Shown here: positions 28,801 to 42,600 of the stretch, one piece after another | How positions within the stretch are numbered: the first letter of the stretch is position 1 | Layout of the letters: every line of letters starts with the position of its first letter | Assembly (NCBI RefSeq): GCF_014356525.2 | Contig: NC_052508.1 | Location: forward strand, 53,141,258-53,205,257 | Length of the DNA stretch: 64,000 nucleotides | Source: Nilaparvata lugens | Lineage: Eukaryota > Arthropoda > Insecta > Hemiptera > Delphacidae | Direction: 5' to 3' | Notes under the pieces: model-generated | The model's input: only the letters and a program-made list of their open reading frames with translations | Databases searched by the model: none | What the model was told of the DNA's origin: nothing | Program-made: the position numbers and the translations under genes

Positions 28801-31800
28801 TAAAGCATGGATTGCGCGTGAGGAATTCTCAATAATTGTATTGAATACTTGATCTCGTATTCTGAAACACATATTTCTAATTTAATTATTTGTAAGAGGA
28901 ATTCTCAATTGGTACTTATTGTAGAACTCTCATTCTTTATTTATTTGTGAAAGGGAAAATCAACTCTTCATGATTCAATAATAATGAATTTAATGAAAAT
29001 GAATCATACATTGAAAAGTATGCGTATGAATATGAATTCATACTATAAGTATCCTACAATATATTCATTCTAATAAACTTGATAATTCTATAAGGCAAGT
29101 GATCGGTTGAATTCCTGTTTGAAAGATTAGAAAGGATGAAAATCTCTTTAATCAACTCGGAGGGCATTTCAATTCTAGAAATTGAACTCTCATAAACTTA
29201 AACAGGATAATGTGCGTGGTAAATTCCAATTATTTTCAATCTCCACATTATTTTCCTATACCGGAAAGATAATATAGTTGGGCATATTTTAAGATATTTT
29301 TTCAAATAGCAAATTATTCAGTTTATAATGCATTTATGAATTTGAGTGTTATACTATCACCCCATACTTTCTTTTGTTCCATATATTGGGGCTTTCTACC
29401 ACATAGAGTGTGAGTGATGTATATGTAATAAAAATTATGTTACTAGATTGTGCCTTGGTCACTGAGTGTAAATAATTTTGAAACCAATAAAGTTCTTTAT
29501 CGAAAATGAAATTGGAATTTAATTGTTGATTAATCCAATTGATTGGTAATAACAAACGAAATCATCAAATATCATAATATAATATCATAAGGGAGGAAAG
29601 TGGTGCGCTTATCATCTTCATCCGTTGATCATCCACATTCTCCTTTCAAATCACTGATGGAATGCCCTGCACTAACAACCTCTATTCTCTGCAACCGCTC
29701 TTGATTTTACTTTAATCTAATTAATATTAGCTTTTCCTTTATATGTCTTCTGCATTGAGATTGGTATTAGAATCAATTTTGAAAGGATAGATATTGGTTG
29801 AGTTTGCAGAAGAATATCACAATGAACAAAGGAAACAGCTCGAATGTGTACAACGTAATAAATAACGAGAAAGCTCGAAATAACTATAAAGTATTCAAGC
29901 CGAGCCTAATTATTATGCTGATAAAAACAGTGATTGAAGAAGTATAGGTCTATATTATCACTCAAAGTATTACTAGGAGAAATAGGCTACATTCAGTACC
30001 TTTTTTCAACTTTATAATTGTTGGGGTATTAAAACTTTGAATAGAAAACCTCCAGTAGAAAACCTTTGAAGCCATTCATCTTTTCAATAATGTTGACAAA
30101 TAAAATCTATTCATTCATTCTACGAGTATCCCTTCTCGTAGTAACAAATGAGAGTTCTCTATCTCCAAACCGGTATGCCCTTACATTATCGAGAATTCTG
30201 GAAGATCTAGGAGTTCAAAGGTGATGAATTTCTAAAAAAAATTGAAGATAAATATTGTATAAATCGTAGGAGATGTCGATGGGACTTGAAAGTTATATAC
30301 TTTTTAGAAAAAGACTTACAAAGCTGCTCAAGAAAAAAGATAAATATTGTATGTGACCGTAACACACAACTATCACCTGGTTAAAGTATGTGTATATCAT
30401 TTTTTTCCTGAATTAAGAGTGCACTCCTAAAGGATTAAAGATGTTGAACCGGCAAGATGTTCTACTGATTCTATGTAATATACAGACAAGATATGAAGGA
30501 TGTTGAGAGAAATAATATTATACTCTAATTAATGTTTCCACGTTTTTAATTCCTTATTCAATGATCGCTTTATCAAATTGATCAGCATTGAGTAATTGAA
30601 TTACAAAAGAGCCAGGGAAAGCATGTTAATTTTCAATAAGAGAGCAACAGTTATTCGATGAGCAGGCTCTTACAAAATCAATCATTCTGAAAGATCCAGT
30701 CGTCCAAAAGTATTGAATTTCTAAAAAAAATTAAAGATAAATATTGTATGAGTCGTAGGAGATGTCGATGGGACTTGAAAGTTATTTACTTTTTGAGAAA
30801 AAGACTTACAAAGCTGCTAAATTTAACATTGGAAATATAGGAAGAATAGATATTTAGAGTACCAATGATGTCACACTGATCATCCGACTCTTTATTGATT
30901 CTTCCAATAGGCATGGTTACAGTATTTTCTTTCGATTGAATTTATGATAATACATAATTTTCCAAGCTGATAGGCTGAATGCAGTTGATTTGTTGATGCA
31001 CTTCATAGATTCAATTTATGATTTTTGAAGGGACATTGGAATTTTTTTCATTGATTTTCATTGTTAGCTTCATTAGTAATTTTGGAAGCTATTCTTCCAA
31101 TAAGCTAGATTTCTTGTTTCAGGATTTGTTTCAATGTATAATTCATAGCTTTTTAAGTTTGATTAATTGTTTCCATCTATTTCAATAAATTAAACTAATC
31201 TTTCTCGAAGAAAGAGATCATCACACTAAATGACACATTATTTTAATTTAGTCTTTGGAAAAAACAACAGCTGAAATACTTTTTTGATACGTATCATCGT
31301 TTTTCAATAAAGCATTCAAAGCTGCAATTTTCAAAAAAAGTTGTTTTAAGTTTTTAAAGTAAGAAGGTTAGAACCAAAGAAGAGGTAGAGTTTGTAATCT
31401 AATAATATTGTATGTGCTAGAACCCACTACAATGTGCATTTTCCACAATTGTTTCACATGTATTTTCATGTGATTTTCTAGAAAGTGAATATAAGATACT
31501 GTAGCTATTCTCTATCTATGAAAATTGTTATATTGAATATAACAGGAATTATCATAAAATAAATGAAATAATAAACAAGAATAAATTGTAGAAATAAAAA
31601 AAATACTGAAATTCAAAAACCATTTTTAATTTCAAATTATTATGGGGGTTATTCATCCACTCATCCATGTGTAATAAGTTAATTTATTATAGGTAATAAA
31701 TTTAATTAATGCAGAAAGTATTTGTTCAATTCTCTCATTACTCACAAAGATGTAGGAAACTAGAATACAAACAAAAAATAAATATGAAATCCACTTTCAA

Positions 31801-34800
31801 AAATGAGCAAGCCTTTTTTTGTTCACATTCTTGAAAGAATAAGAATAAGAATCTATATTATCATAGACATTGTTAACAATGCATTGATAAATGTCAAAAA
31901 TAGGTACTAGATATTACATAATACAATTAATATATACAAATAATATTAGCCTACAAATATTTGGTCCAGTCAATTACATGAAATTCTTGGATGTTATATA
32001 AACTTTCAGCTTTCAGTACAGTTTTCAATTTCCTTTTGAAGAATGTAAGAGGCAGTGCCTTAATTTCTAGTGGTAATGAATTGTACAGTTTAACAGATGT
32101 GTACAGAAGATTTTTTTGTGAAGTTGTGAACCTGAACTATTGAACTCTGATATTATTCCTATTTCTGGTTTCATATCCATGACAGTCACTATTTAATTTA
32201 AAAAAATCCAGATTACTTAACTAACACTAAATAATACATACAAAGAATAGACAGTTAATATTCCCAATTTTGTGAAAAAAGGTTTACAGTGGGTCCTCAT
32301 ATCAACATTACAAATCAATCTAATTGCTTTCTTTTGGAGTATAAATATTTTTGAGACATGAGTACTAGAGCCCCATAATAGTATACCATAGGACAGTAAA
32401 CTTTGTATTTGAGAGAAATACACATTTAATAATATATTAATATCTACAGTTAACTTTAACCTTCTCAGCAAGTACAGTACCTTTGCTATTTTTTCACTAA
32501 TTAATTCTGCATATGTGGTTGCCAATTAAGTTGGGATCAAGAACAATACCTAGAAATTTTAAAGGTTCAGTCCCTACTTCATTGTTTGAATTTCTATTAT
32601 AGGTGAACATAATAATTACTAGCACAACAATCATTAAGGAGTAGAGAGCTATCAACTAGACAATTTTGTACACCTGCTTCGGATTTACAACTAACTTTGA
32701 GACCAAAATCATCAGCAAAGAGAAATCCTGCTTTATCAGTGCCTTCTATATTACAAATTATGTTGTTAATATATATATTAGGGAGTATTGATCCAAGTAT
32801 GGGCCCCATAATGAACCTTTCTGCCCTTAGAGAATTGACAATCTTTGTAAACAAACTGGTTGCGGTCCTTTAAATAGATTGATTTTGAATTGCAGCCATA
32901 ATAAGAAAATTTTTCAAAAAGTATGTTATGCTTAACAGTATCGAAAGCTTTAGACAATATGTCATATGACCTAAAACTAACAGATAGACCTTCTCCAAAT
33001 CATCAACAACACTATTAATTTACTAAACTTGTTACTGCATTGCTAGTATTTCTACATGGCCTGAAACCAAATTGTTTTTTAGTAAAAATACCAAAGTTTT
33101 CAAAATTATTTGAGATCTGGTCTTGCATTATGGCCTCAAATACTTTGGATATCACAGGTACAATTGTTATTGGCCTGAAATAAGGCCTGATTATATTGGC
33201 CTGAAATATTGGCCTGAAGTTTTTCTTATCACCTTTTTTATGTAGCCTACAGGTATTACCTTAACGTTTTTCAATACACTTGGATAAATGCCCTTGTATA
33301 CTAAACAATAATTTATAAGGTAACTCAAAACTTCACTTATATAAGGGGCAGATATTTTTAAGACCTTAGAATTAATACCATATATATCTAAAAAAACTTG
33401 AATTACTAAGACTACTTATTTTCTGGTACACATAATCTGCAGTAACAGGTTGGAAAAAAATGGTACATTGGCCTATTGCACTTATTGATGTAGTGAGAGC
33501 TGAGATGTTCACTAACTGGCACATTTTCACTAATTTCCTCAACTTTTTCAATGAAAAAGTTGTTAAATCAATCAGCGTTGTTATCATCATGTGAATCAAT
33601 AGCTTCATTGTTGACATTTGTAAGAATTTTAACTACCTTCCATGCAGCTTGAGTTTTATTTTTTGAGTGCTCTATTTTGTTGTTGAAATAATTTATTTTT
33701 GCATTCTTAATAGCAATTCTATACTCTTTCTTACAGCTTTTATATTTATCTCTGAACTGATTAGTCTTAAAAAATTTCAGTAAGCTATAATATTCATCAC
33801 AACTATGTTTGAGCTTTATTAAATCAGCAGTATACCATCCATCATCCAGCTTAGGCTTACTAACTTTGAAACCTCTAAGAGGATAAGCAGCATTAACAGC
33901 TGACATATACAAATCAAAAAACTTCTTAAACTTATCATTCGCATCATTAGGCTAAGCAAATACACCACACTCCAGTGTATGATACTAATTAATTAACCTA
34001 ACAAATAAATAAGTGTTCTGATCATTAATTAACTAACCTATCTAGCTTTTTGTTTACACTAGAAAAACTTTGAGAGTCATTTTTCACATTTATTAAATAT
34101 TTAAATAGTAGGGCATGATGATCTGACAGTAGATGTGTATTGATAACTCGGGTCACATGTCTGCTATCATGAATATCACAGTCACAACATTATCAATACA
34201 GTGACCTTCATTCAGTGTGCCTGGTCTAGTGATTTCATTTTTGTAGAAATATGGATACCAAAACATTCAAACAAATTGCAAAGATCTCTATTAAAATTAT
34301 CATTTACATTAAAGTTGACATTGAAATCAGCACATAATATTAAATTATAGTTACATTTATAAATGGCACATAATATATCATTAAGACAGGATAGAGAGTT
34401 GTTAAAAAAACTAACATCATTATTATAGGGTCTGTACAATGACAAAACAATTATTTTTTCATTTGGAAGTTTAATTGCAACAGCTTCACAAATCATTTCT
34501 ATAGAAAGTTCCTTTACTATGCTTAATTCTTCTAATTTCAATCCATTAATTAAAAAAATTGCTTCTCCACTATGTGTGGAATTTTTCCTTCCATAGAAGG
34601 ACCCAAGTTCATAGTCAGGTATTGTGAGACAGCTACAGTCATCGTTTGTTAACAGTGTTCAGCAACAGTAATTATCCTAGCATTAGGCTATAGTTTTATA
34701 ACATAATAAGAGGGAAATATATTCTTATTTGTTTGATATACCCTGGACATTCAAAGATATGGTGTTTAGAAAAGTTTCATTAGCTGTTTATTCATCATTA

Positions 34801-36576
34801 GTCCTAGGCCCAGGATTGGTATTGTTTGCATATCACTATCACATAACCTAGCTACATTTGGACTGTTGTATAAATTAGAATTGGAACCGTTTTGGGCGTA
34901 TAAGCCTGTGGTACTTTTCTGTAAGTTGAGTAATTCTCATTGATTGAATAAATAAATAAATATCCATTCCTATCTTTAGACCTATTAAAAGAGTTATTTA
35001 TGAAAAATTGCATGGCTGAAGAGGAATGATTTTAGGACTAACTTGACTTTTATGATCTAAATATTTATTTATACAATTGAGAATTTCATTGCCAATGAGC
35101 TTCTTACCAATTCTATCCAGGTGATATTCTATTTTATTTTTTGTTACATTTATTTATTTCCAATCACTCAATTACATACACTCTGTGAGTAGTGATGCGG
35201 TTACTTTTAATTTCTACTTTTGATGTGTTTTATTCTTGATTTCGTTTCAAAATGTTAATAACCTTAAAGCATTACTAAATCTCATAAGGAAATAATTGTA
35301 AAAGAAGCAAGCTAAATAGTACAAGTAATTATAATAATTCAAGTACAAGTTATAATTCTATAACTGACTTACCTTTCAAAGTTGAATTCGAAAATTTGAG
35401 GTTAGGCTTAGAATACCTACTGATCGGCGACCTAATAATCGATCAAGTCGTGTAATGTGAAATCTAGCCAGACACCTTGGCAAAAATTTGTTGTAAACAA
35501 ATAGTATTCAACTACAGGATTTTGGAAAGCACATGGCTAATTGTTGTAGAGGGAGAAACAACTTATAAATTCCAAAAATATTTATTATCTGTAATGAACA
35601 TACATAAACCACCAAATAAAAATAAATTAGAATATTAAGGAAGAAGGATATTCCTAGGTGCATGGATACATTAGTGAATTTGCATGAACCAATCAAATTA
35701 CAGTAATCAATGGGTGGCAATAGAGAGCCGATTCAAATGTATATATAAATATTTTTATAAATGATAAGAATTTGTAAATTATCACTACTCAGTTTATGTA
35801 TCTGATATGGTCAGAGAAATTATAAAATGTTATACCTAAGATATAGGTAATAATTTAGTAGATTGGCACGGACTATTTGATCCTTTTAATGGCATAGTAG
35901 TGAATTATTAGAATATATGTAAATTTGTAAGTCGGAAATGGGATTGTAGAAAATAAGAGTAGGATCAGCCCCACTTGCATGCCAGACGCCACTATGGAAT
36001 GACACTAAATTTTGTAGAGCACAAGACCCTTTGTTGAATTGTACTTTTGAAAGACTTGAAGTTTAAATTCATTAATTAATTTTTTATAAGACTTAGTGAT
36101 GCTGCATTACAGCAAAAGTCATTTAAATATTTATTTATTCCCTTGGAGAGGACAACTTCGGCCACCAAAAATCCAGGACGACCAGGAAATTCAGATCGCC
36201 ACAAACATCTTGTAAAAATTCAGCACGTGAGTGATAAATTATCGAAATATTTAAAGTTAGGGCGCCCTCAGTGCTTCGAGTGAAACAAATATAAAAAGCT
36301 AGCTCGTCAAAAAGGTTATAAATATTAAAAATTATTATAAAACTTGCACAAGTCCTAAAGAGGTACAAAAAATAAATTTTATTGGATAAGAGTCTATATA
36401 TCTAAAGATGCACAGATTAAAGGAGTATTTAATTTTAATCCTATAATGTACATATGCTCACTCAATCATTGATTTTATTCAGCAATTTGTAAAGATATAA
36501 TGTAGCTCTTGCTCACTGGATAAATTGATTTATCTATTTCCATCAGAGACCGAACCTTGAGCTCTGATATATATAT

Positions 36577-36621
<45 letters not shown>

Positions 36622-39600
36622 TTGAGAAATATACTGAGATCTATAGATATTAATATATTTATAATTTATGATTTGTCAATTGATTATTTTTATGATTTTT
36701 GGAAAGAAGTTATACAGTGAGATTTTTAAATCGACAAGCAGCAGCAAGTCGATACCTAAGCTGCATAGACTAAATGCATACTATTAATGAATTAAAAGCA
36801 CATGGTAACGTTTCGTGCTAAAGAGCTCAAAAGTAGTGAGTCAATCTGTGATATTTTATTTTTGATATATTTGTTCTCATTTTCATTATTTTTGTTTGTT
36901 GCTCTATATATATATTTCTACATTTATTTGGTCATTAATGTTTTATTGTGCAATATATTGATGTATCAAATTTTTTATGGTGTATCCTTTATTTGATTCT
37001 CCACTTCCATGCATGACCAATCTCACATTTATTTATCGAATTATCAGTATTGAAATATTAAGAAAGTTACCATCCGATTTTATTCTTCACAGAATAAGCT
37101 GGTTTACTCAGCGATATATTGCATTGATAATCAAATCTTTGGAAATAATACGTTCCAGAGATTTATATGAATTGTCCAAGAGCAGTGAACTGTGGGAGCT
37201 CCTGAGCGAGCCTATAAGAATTTTATCTAAGTTGTATTCTAAGAACCACAACCAGAGTTATATATTTTTGTACTCATGCTTTACCGACTGCAGCCAAGCC
37301 AGGCAAACCATTATTCACAAAAATAACGTCAGAATATATATATAAAGTAAATAATTTCAATCCTGTACATGTCACTGTATTATAGTTTATCCTCATCAAT
37401 CTCAGTTATTTATTCTGATACTATTTTTTTCTTCTTCCGCACTAAAAAACAACTGGTACACGAAGCAAAAGCAACTGATAACTCTCAATTAACCAATATT
37501 TGGTGAATGGGGCGTTAGTGTTTTTGGTACCACTATGTTTATATTGTAATGATATTAATATTTATATATTTGTATTGACGTCTTTTCTTCCAATAATGGA
37601 GAAATACCTGTTGTTTCTGCTGTTTCTGTTTTCTTTTTTCGTTGGTACAGGAGAAACCTCTGAGTTCTTGCTGATTTCTGCAACACCATACATCACCGTG
37701 ACATTCCCTATATCCATGAAGAGATTGCATCATACTTCTATACGGACTAGGATCAACATTTGAAGCTCATCACAGTTTTAAAAATAAGGTCAATCGAACT
37801 GTGTAATTAGTTTTAATTAATTTTGACAAGAGTCAAACTGACGATTATGCATACGCTCACCAAATGGACAATGACTTCTATGTCACCTAAATTCAATTTT
37901 AGTTTTAATTCATTTTTGAACTTTCTGTCATGCTCTGCTCTTTGTTTGGACTAATTTTGGCCTGCTTCACCAACAATGCTAAGCACCAATGATGAAGTAG
38001 CTCGCTTGCTCTCGATTCATAGAAATTTGAACGACAATGTTACTAACTCTAACATTGACATGGATGCCTTGTTATCAGATAAGCTTCAGCCTTACAATAA
38101 ACTTCTTAAGACCGCCCATCTTGATGTCCAGTCCCTCAGTTGTCACATCGACGAACTCAGAGCAATCTTCCATTTTCAGGACTTCAGTATAATAGGTATT
38201 TCAGAATCATTCTTGAAACCTAGCATTCAATCCAACCAAGTTGCACTGCCTGGGTATAATCTTTTCCGTAATGATAGGTTGAATAAAGCTTGTGAGGGCG
38301 TAGCAGTGTATGTCAAAGACGGTATAAAAACTAAAATACTACTTACATCTGAGCCAGTATACTCTGCTAGACCAGAATTCATGTTCCTTGAATTATCTTT
38401 TTCCAGATCTAATAGATTACTTGTTGGACTTTGCTATCGTCCCCCGAAAATTGGTCATTTTACTGATTTTGAAAATGCATTGCTTTCTCTTATGCCATGT
38501 TATAACCATGTCCTTGTCATGGGTGATATGAGCACTGACCTCAACATGACTAATCGCAACTTTGACTATTATCAGGTCACTAACATATTTCAGTGCCTCA
38601 ACTTGACTATTCTACCACTAGATCCAACTCACCATACAAATGAATCTGACACATTCATTGATTTTCTCATAGCTAGTGATCCCATTGAGGTTGTTCAAAC
38701 AGGACAAATATCAGTCCCAGATATTTCTGGACATGACCTGATATACTGTGTGCTCTCTCAAAAGCCACCAAAATCAGCACAGAAATTCATAACTTTGAGA
38801 GACTTTAAACATTTCAATGAACCCGCTTTTTTGACTGATGTAGCTCAGACTCCACGCTCAGGCATCACATTGAAGCCTTAACTTCAGTTGATGAAATGGT
38901 GAAGACTTTTGAAAATTTGACTCTTGAATTATATGACAAACATGCGCCTTATGTTACTCGGAGAATAAATAAAAAACGATGTGTACTGTGGATGACTGAC
39001 GAAATACTGAAAATTATGGGTAGAAGAGACAGAGCTCACCGGAAATTCAGAATGAAAAATCTTTCTTGTCTATTCTTCCATTCCCATTCCATCGTGTTTC
39101 TTGTAGTGCCACTAATTGGACATTGAATTTCAGCATTTCATTCCCTATCTCCATCATTTTTCCAGCTCTCATCATTGTCATTACATTCCATGTGCCAAGA
39201 TTCCAATACAATTTCCTTAATCGTATTTTATTGACATTTTCGTTTCTATTTCCTTTATTCCTGTCCTAATTCCAAAGCTCATTTTAAGGTTTCACAAGAA
39301 GCTGTTTCTATCCGGGGAAGAGCTATTAGCACCTCGCTCAACCCCCAACCTGGAGGACCAGGTAATTTTTCATTCAGGGTTTTCTTTCTTCAGCCTTTGA
39401 AGGTCCACTGAGCTCCATCTGCAAGGCAGTAGTTGCTGGTTTTGGTCCTAATTCAATAAACAAGTTGAAGCTCTTTTCGAGATCCGTCTGACATACATAT
39501 CCACAATCACAAATATACAAACAGAAATAATTGCTTATATAGGTTAGCACAATTCCATGAATATCGGGGCACCAAGCTTTGCTCATTATTTTTATTCATT

Positions 39601-42600
39601 GATGAACAGAACACAATTCTTCAAAATGATCATGTTTATATTCTACAGCTGGCTATACATCAGTTTATGAATTTCGGGGATGAGATATTTTGGTTTTCCA
39701 CAGACACACTCGCTCACTCACTTTTCCACTACCCACATAATGTGTCTTTTCCAGACAGTTTTTTATTCTCTCTCGGAGACTAAAATTATAATATTGGGAA
39801 TCATTTATCCCATCAGTTTTGAAATTGCTAATCCTTTTATTAAATGGCATAGTTAATTTCCATTCAGAGCGGTTGACTGCTGCACTTTATTATTATTGTA
39901 GGCTATGGATTAGTGACAGTCGAAAACCCATTTAAGGGTGAGTAATGAATATTTTATAGTATTGTTGTATTGTCTTTATTTTAATAATTTTGATATTACA
40001 GGTAGCAACCCCTGATTTAACAATTCTTCGTTATCAATTATTGTATGATCGAAATTTTACTCAATTTTGCAGTCTTACATCTGAGATATATGACGATATC
40101 CTAATGTACAAGAAAGTTATACGAAATGGAGTATATTTCATTATTTTATTAGTACAGTCATTTATATCTCTGGAATTTTGTAATTGTGAGTAAGTTTGAA
40201 ATACTCACTGGTTGTACATCAACTACAACTGTAACTTAGATTTCGAATTCTACAATTAAAACCTATAATATTCCTCTAATTTTAATATTTATGTAAATTG
40301 TATGTATTGTATTCATTAGATGATTTCTTGAGAAATCATTCATTGAATACAATATTTAGTACCATGTTATTTATTCTAGCATTACTAAGTAGTTGTGACT
40401 TTGTGTTGCAGGTTTTTTTGTGTGTGTGTGTATTCTTGAATACTCATTCGAGGATCGTGCTGTAAATATGCCTTGCTGTCAAACGAGGGCTTACGAATTC
40501 GCCGACCGAGATGGCCGGTGATATCGGACAACTGACCTTGCCGTGCGGGGCTGAAAGACGATCTTCGATCTGACGCCACTAGCCCGATGCCTGGTGGCCA
40601 TCACCCTTCATCCTCACCCATCACCCTTTGGACACCGGACTCGAGGACGACAGATCTTAGATAAGTACTTGATACCCCCCACTACAATATCAGATGTGCC
40701 CCCGTAAATTTGGTCTCTTAAAGACATGAGTATTTGGTCTCATAAAGATGTATTATATTTGGTCTCTTAAAGACGTATTATATTTGGTTTCTTAAAGACG
40801 TATTATACTTGGTCTCTTAAAGACATGTGTATTCGGTCTCTTAAAGACAGATTGATTATTCGATTATCCATGTAAAGATGTATTTTGTAATATTTTCTAT
40901 TTTATTCTCATTATTATAAGAGCAGTCAGTCAACCGCATATCTATGTTTTTAATTCCAAGACCATCAAACCACTAGAATTAGGATCACATTATTGATCAG
41001 ATGAAAATCCGCAGATCTCAGGGTCTAGCACAATTTCAACAACTAAGCCTTCTCCGACAAAATCATTTGTCACCAGGAGATCGGTTTAAGTCCAGTCAAC
41101 GAAAGGTTAGTGAGGGAAAATGTTTGGGAGACAATTTTTGACCCCACAGTTCTGTTTAGGGTATTCTTAGTGCTAACATAATAAAGCGACAGAACTCAAA
41201 TCTTGTTTAGAAACCATCCTCTACTTACTTCCAAGTTGACAAAATAAGATTTTCAATCAATTTAGTTGCCAATATTCACCGTAACAGCTGTTCTTGGAAG
41301 ATACTCTCTCTAGATTATAGTTTTAGAGGAAGTTATGATATGTATTTGATGTAGATGAATTATGTTATGGACATTTCAATGATAATAATAGATTGGAAGA
41401 AGATGAATATGCATGCCAAAAGACGAACTCTAAACCCTTTAAAATCATCCTTAGAGTTAAAATTGAGATTGACTTGTAACGACTTGATATTGACAAAACC
41501 ACCAATCTAATGAAAATAGATCAATGAAAAGATAGAAAATTTCTCCTTTCATTAACTTTGAAATTTGACTCCACCATCTTTTTGAAGTTAGTTTGATTCA
41601 ATGTGGATATATCTACCACCACATCACCTTCACAAAAAAAAGTATTCACCTTAATCAGCCTGTACAAACTTGAGTGACTGTCCAGAAAATTTCCATTGTG
41701 GAGGTAGTGCTTCCTAATCAACTGAGACATATTTGCCTGCTCACTCTTCTCCATTGTGTCATGAAAGTGTAACAGATAAGGAGCTAGTCCCTCCCAATTG
41801 AGATCAACCACTATCCTCCATGGGTCGCGGTCCAACCAATCTGCAAAATAAATTCATTCAATTCTACTATCGATATTAGAAAAAAAGAGAAAATATGTCC
41901 AAAATAATCCCTTGGCAAAAAAATAATTTATTCATCACTCATTGATTCATTCACTGTTCACAATCAATATTTTCTGTTTAAAAAACAATATTAAAAATGT
42001 TATCGAGTGTTCCTTTGTTTGCACAGAAGCCTGTTACATTTTAATAATGATTAAATGCCACCAGAACTAATCAGAGAAGCCTTCTCTGATTAGTGCTCGT
42101 TGCATTTAATCACGATTAGAATTCAACAGGATTTCGTACAACCGGGCCTTTATGTGTTTGCTTTGTTGTTAAGATTCCAATATTCCAAGCACAAAATTGG
42201 AAATTACTTTGTAAAGTCGTATTTTACTTGTACTTGCCCAGCTAGCTGTAGTCGGTATATAGCAAATAAAATCCGGGGAATTTATATATTCGCCCTAGGT
42301 GAACAAATGATACCACAATATTCTTACCAGCTCACCAGGGAGCCTATATAAATCTCTGTTTCAATATGCTGCAATCTGATGTGCTGCCTTGTCAGTATGC
42401 AATTCTTACTGCTGATCTGACCGCTCCCACAATGAAAACAGAAAGTTTTTATAGATGCTGTAGATGTAGACAAATATGAGGGTTTCCAATAACATATGAA
42501 ACTATACAATACCAACTCCAAACCAACTCATTAACATCTGACAAAATGGGTCAATAATGAGAGATCATATCGAGTGGGGCCAAAGTGGGCACAATTTGGA

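Noticed and set aside
36135..36368. 77-codon minus frame ending [17 protein letters not shown]
   Set aside because: Vaguely LINE-tail-like, but no flanking RT or second motif supports it.
37500..37763. Frame containing [17 protein letters not shown], which resembles a signal peptide
   Set aside because: The hydrophobic run comes from a T-rich tract; the remainder is short with no splice or homology support.
40710..40858. Regular repeats as a CRISPR array
   Set aside because: Units are contiguous with no unique spacers, and the context is a eukaryotic intron.
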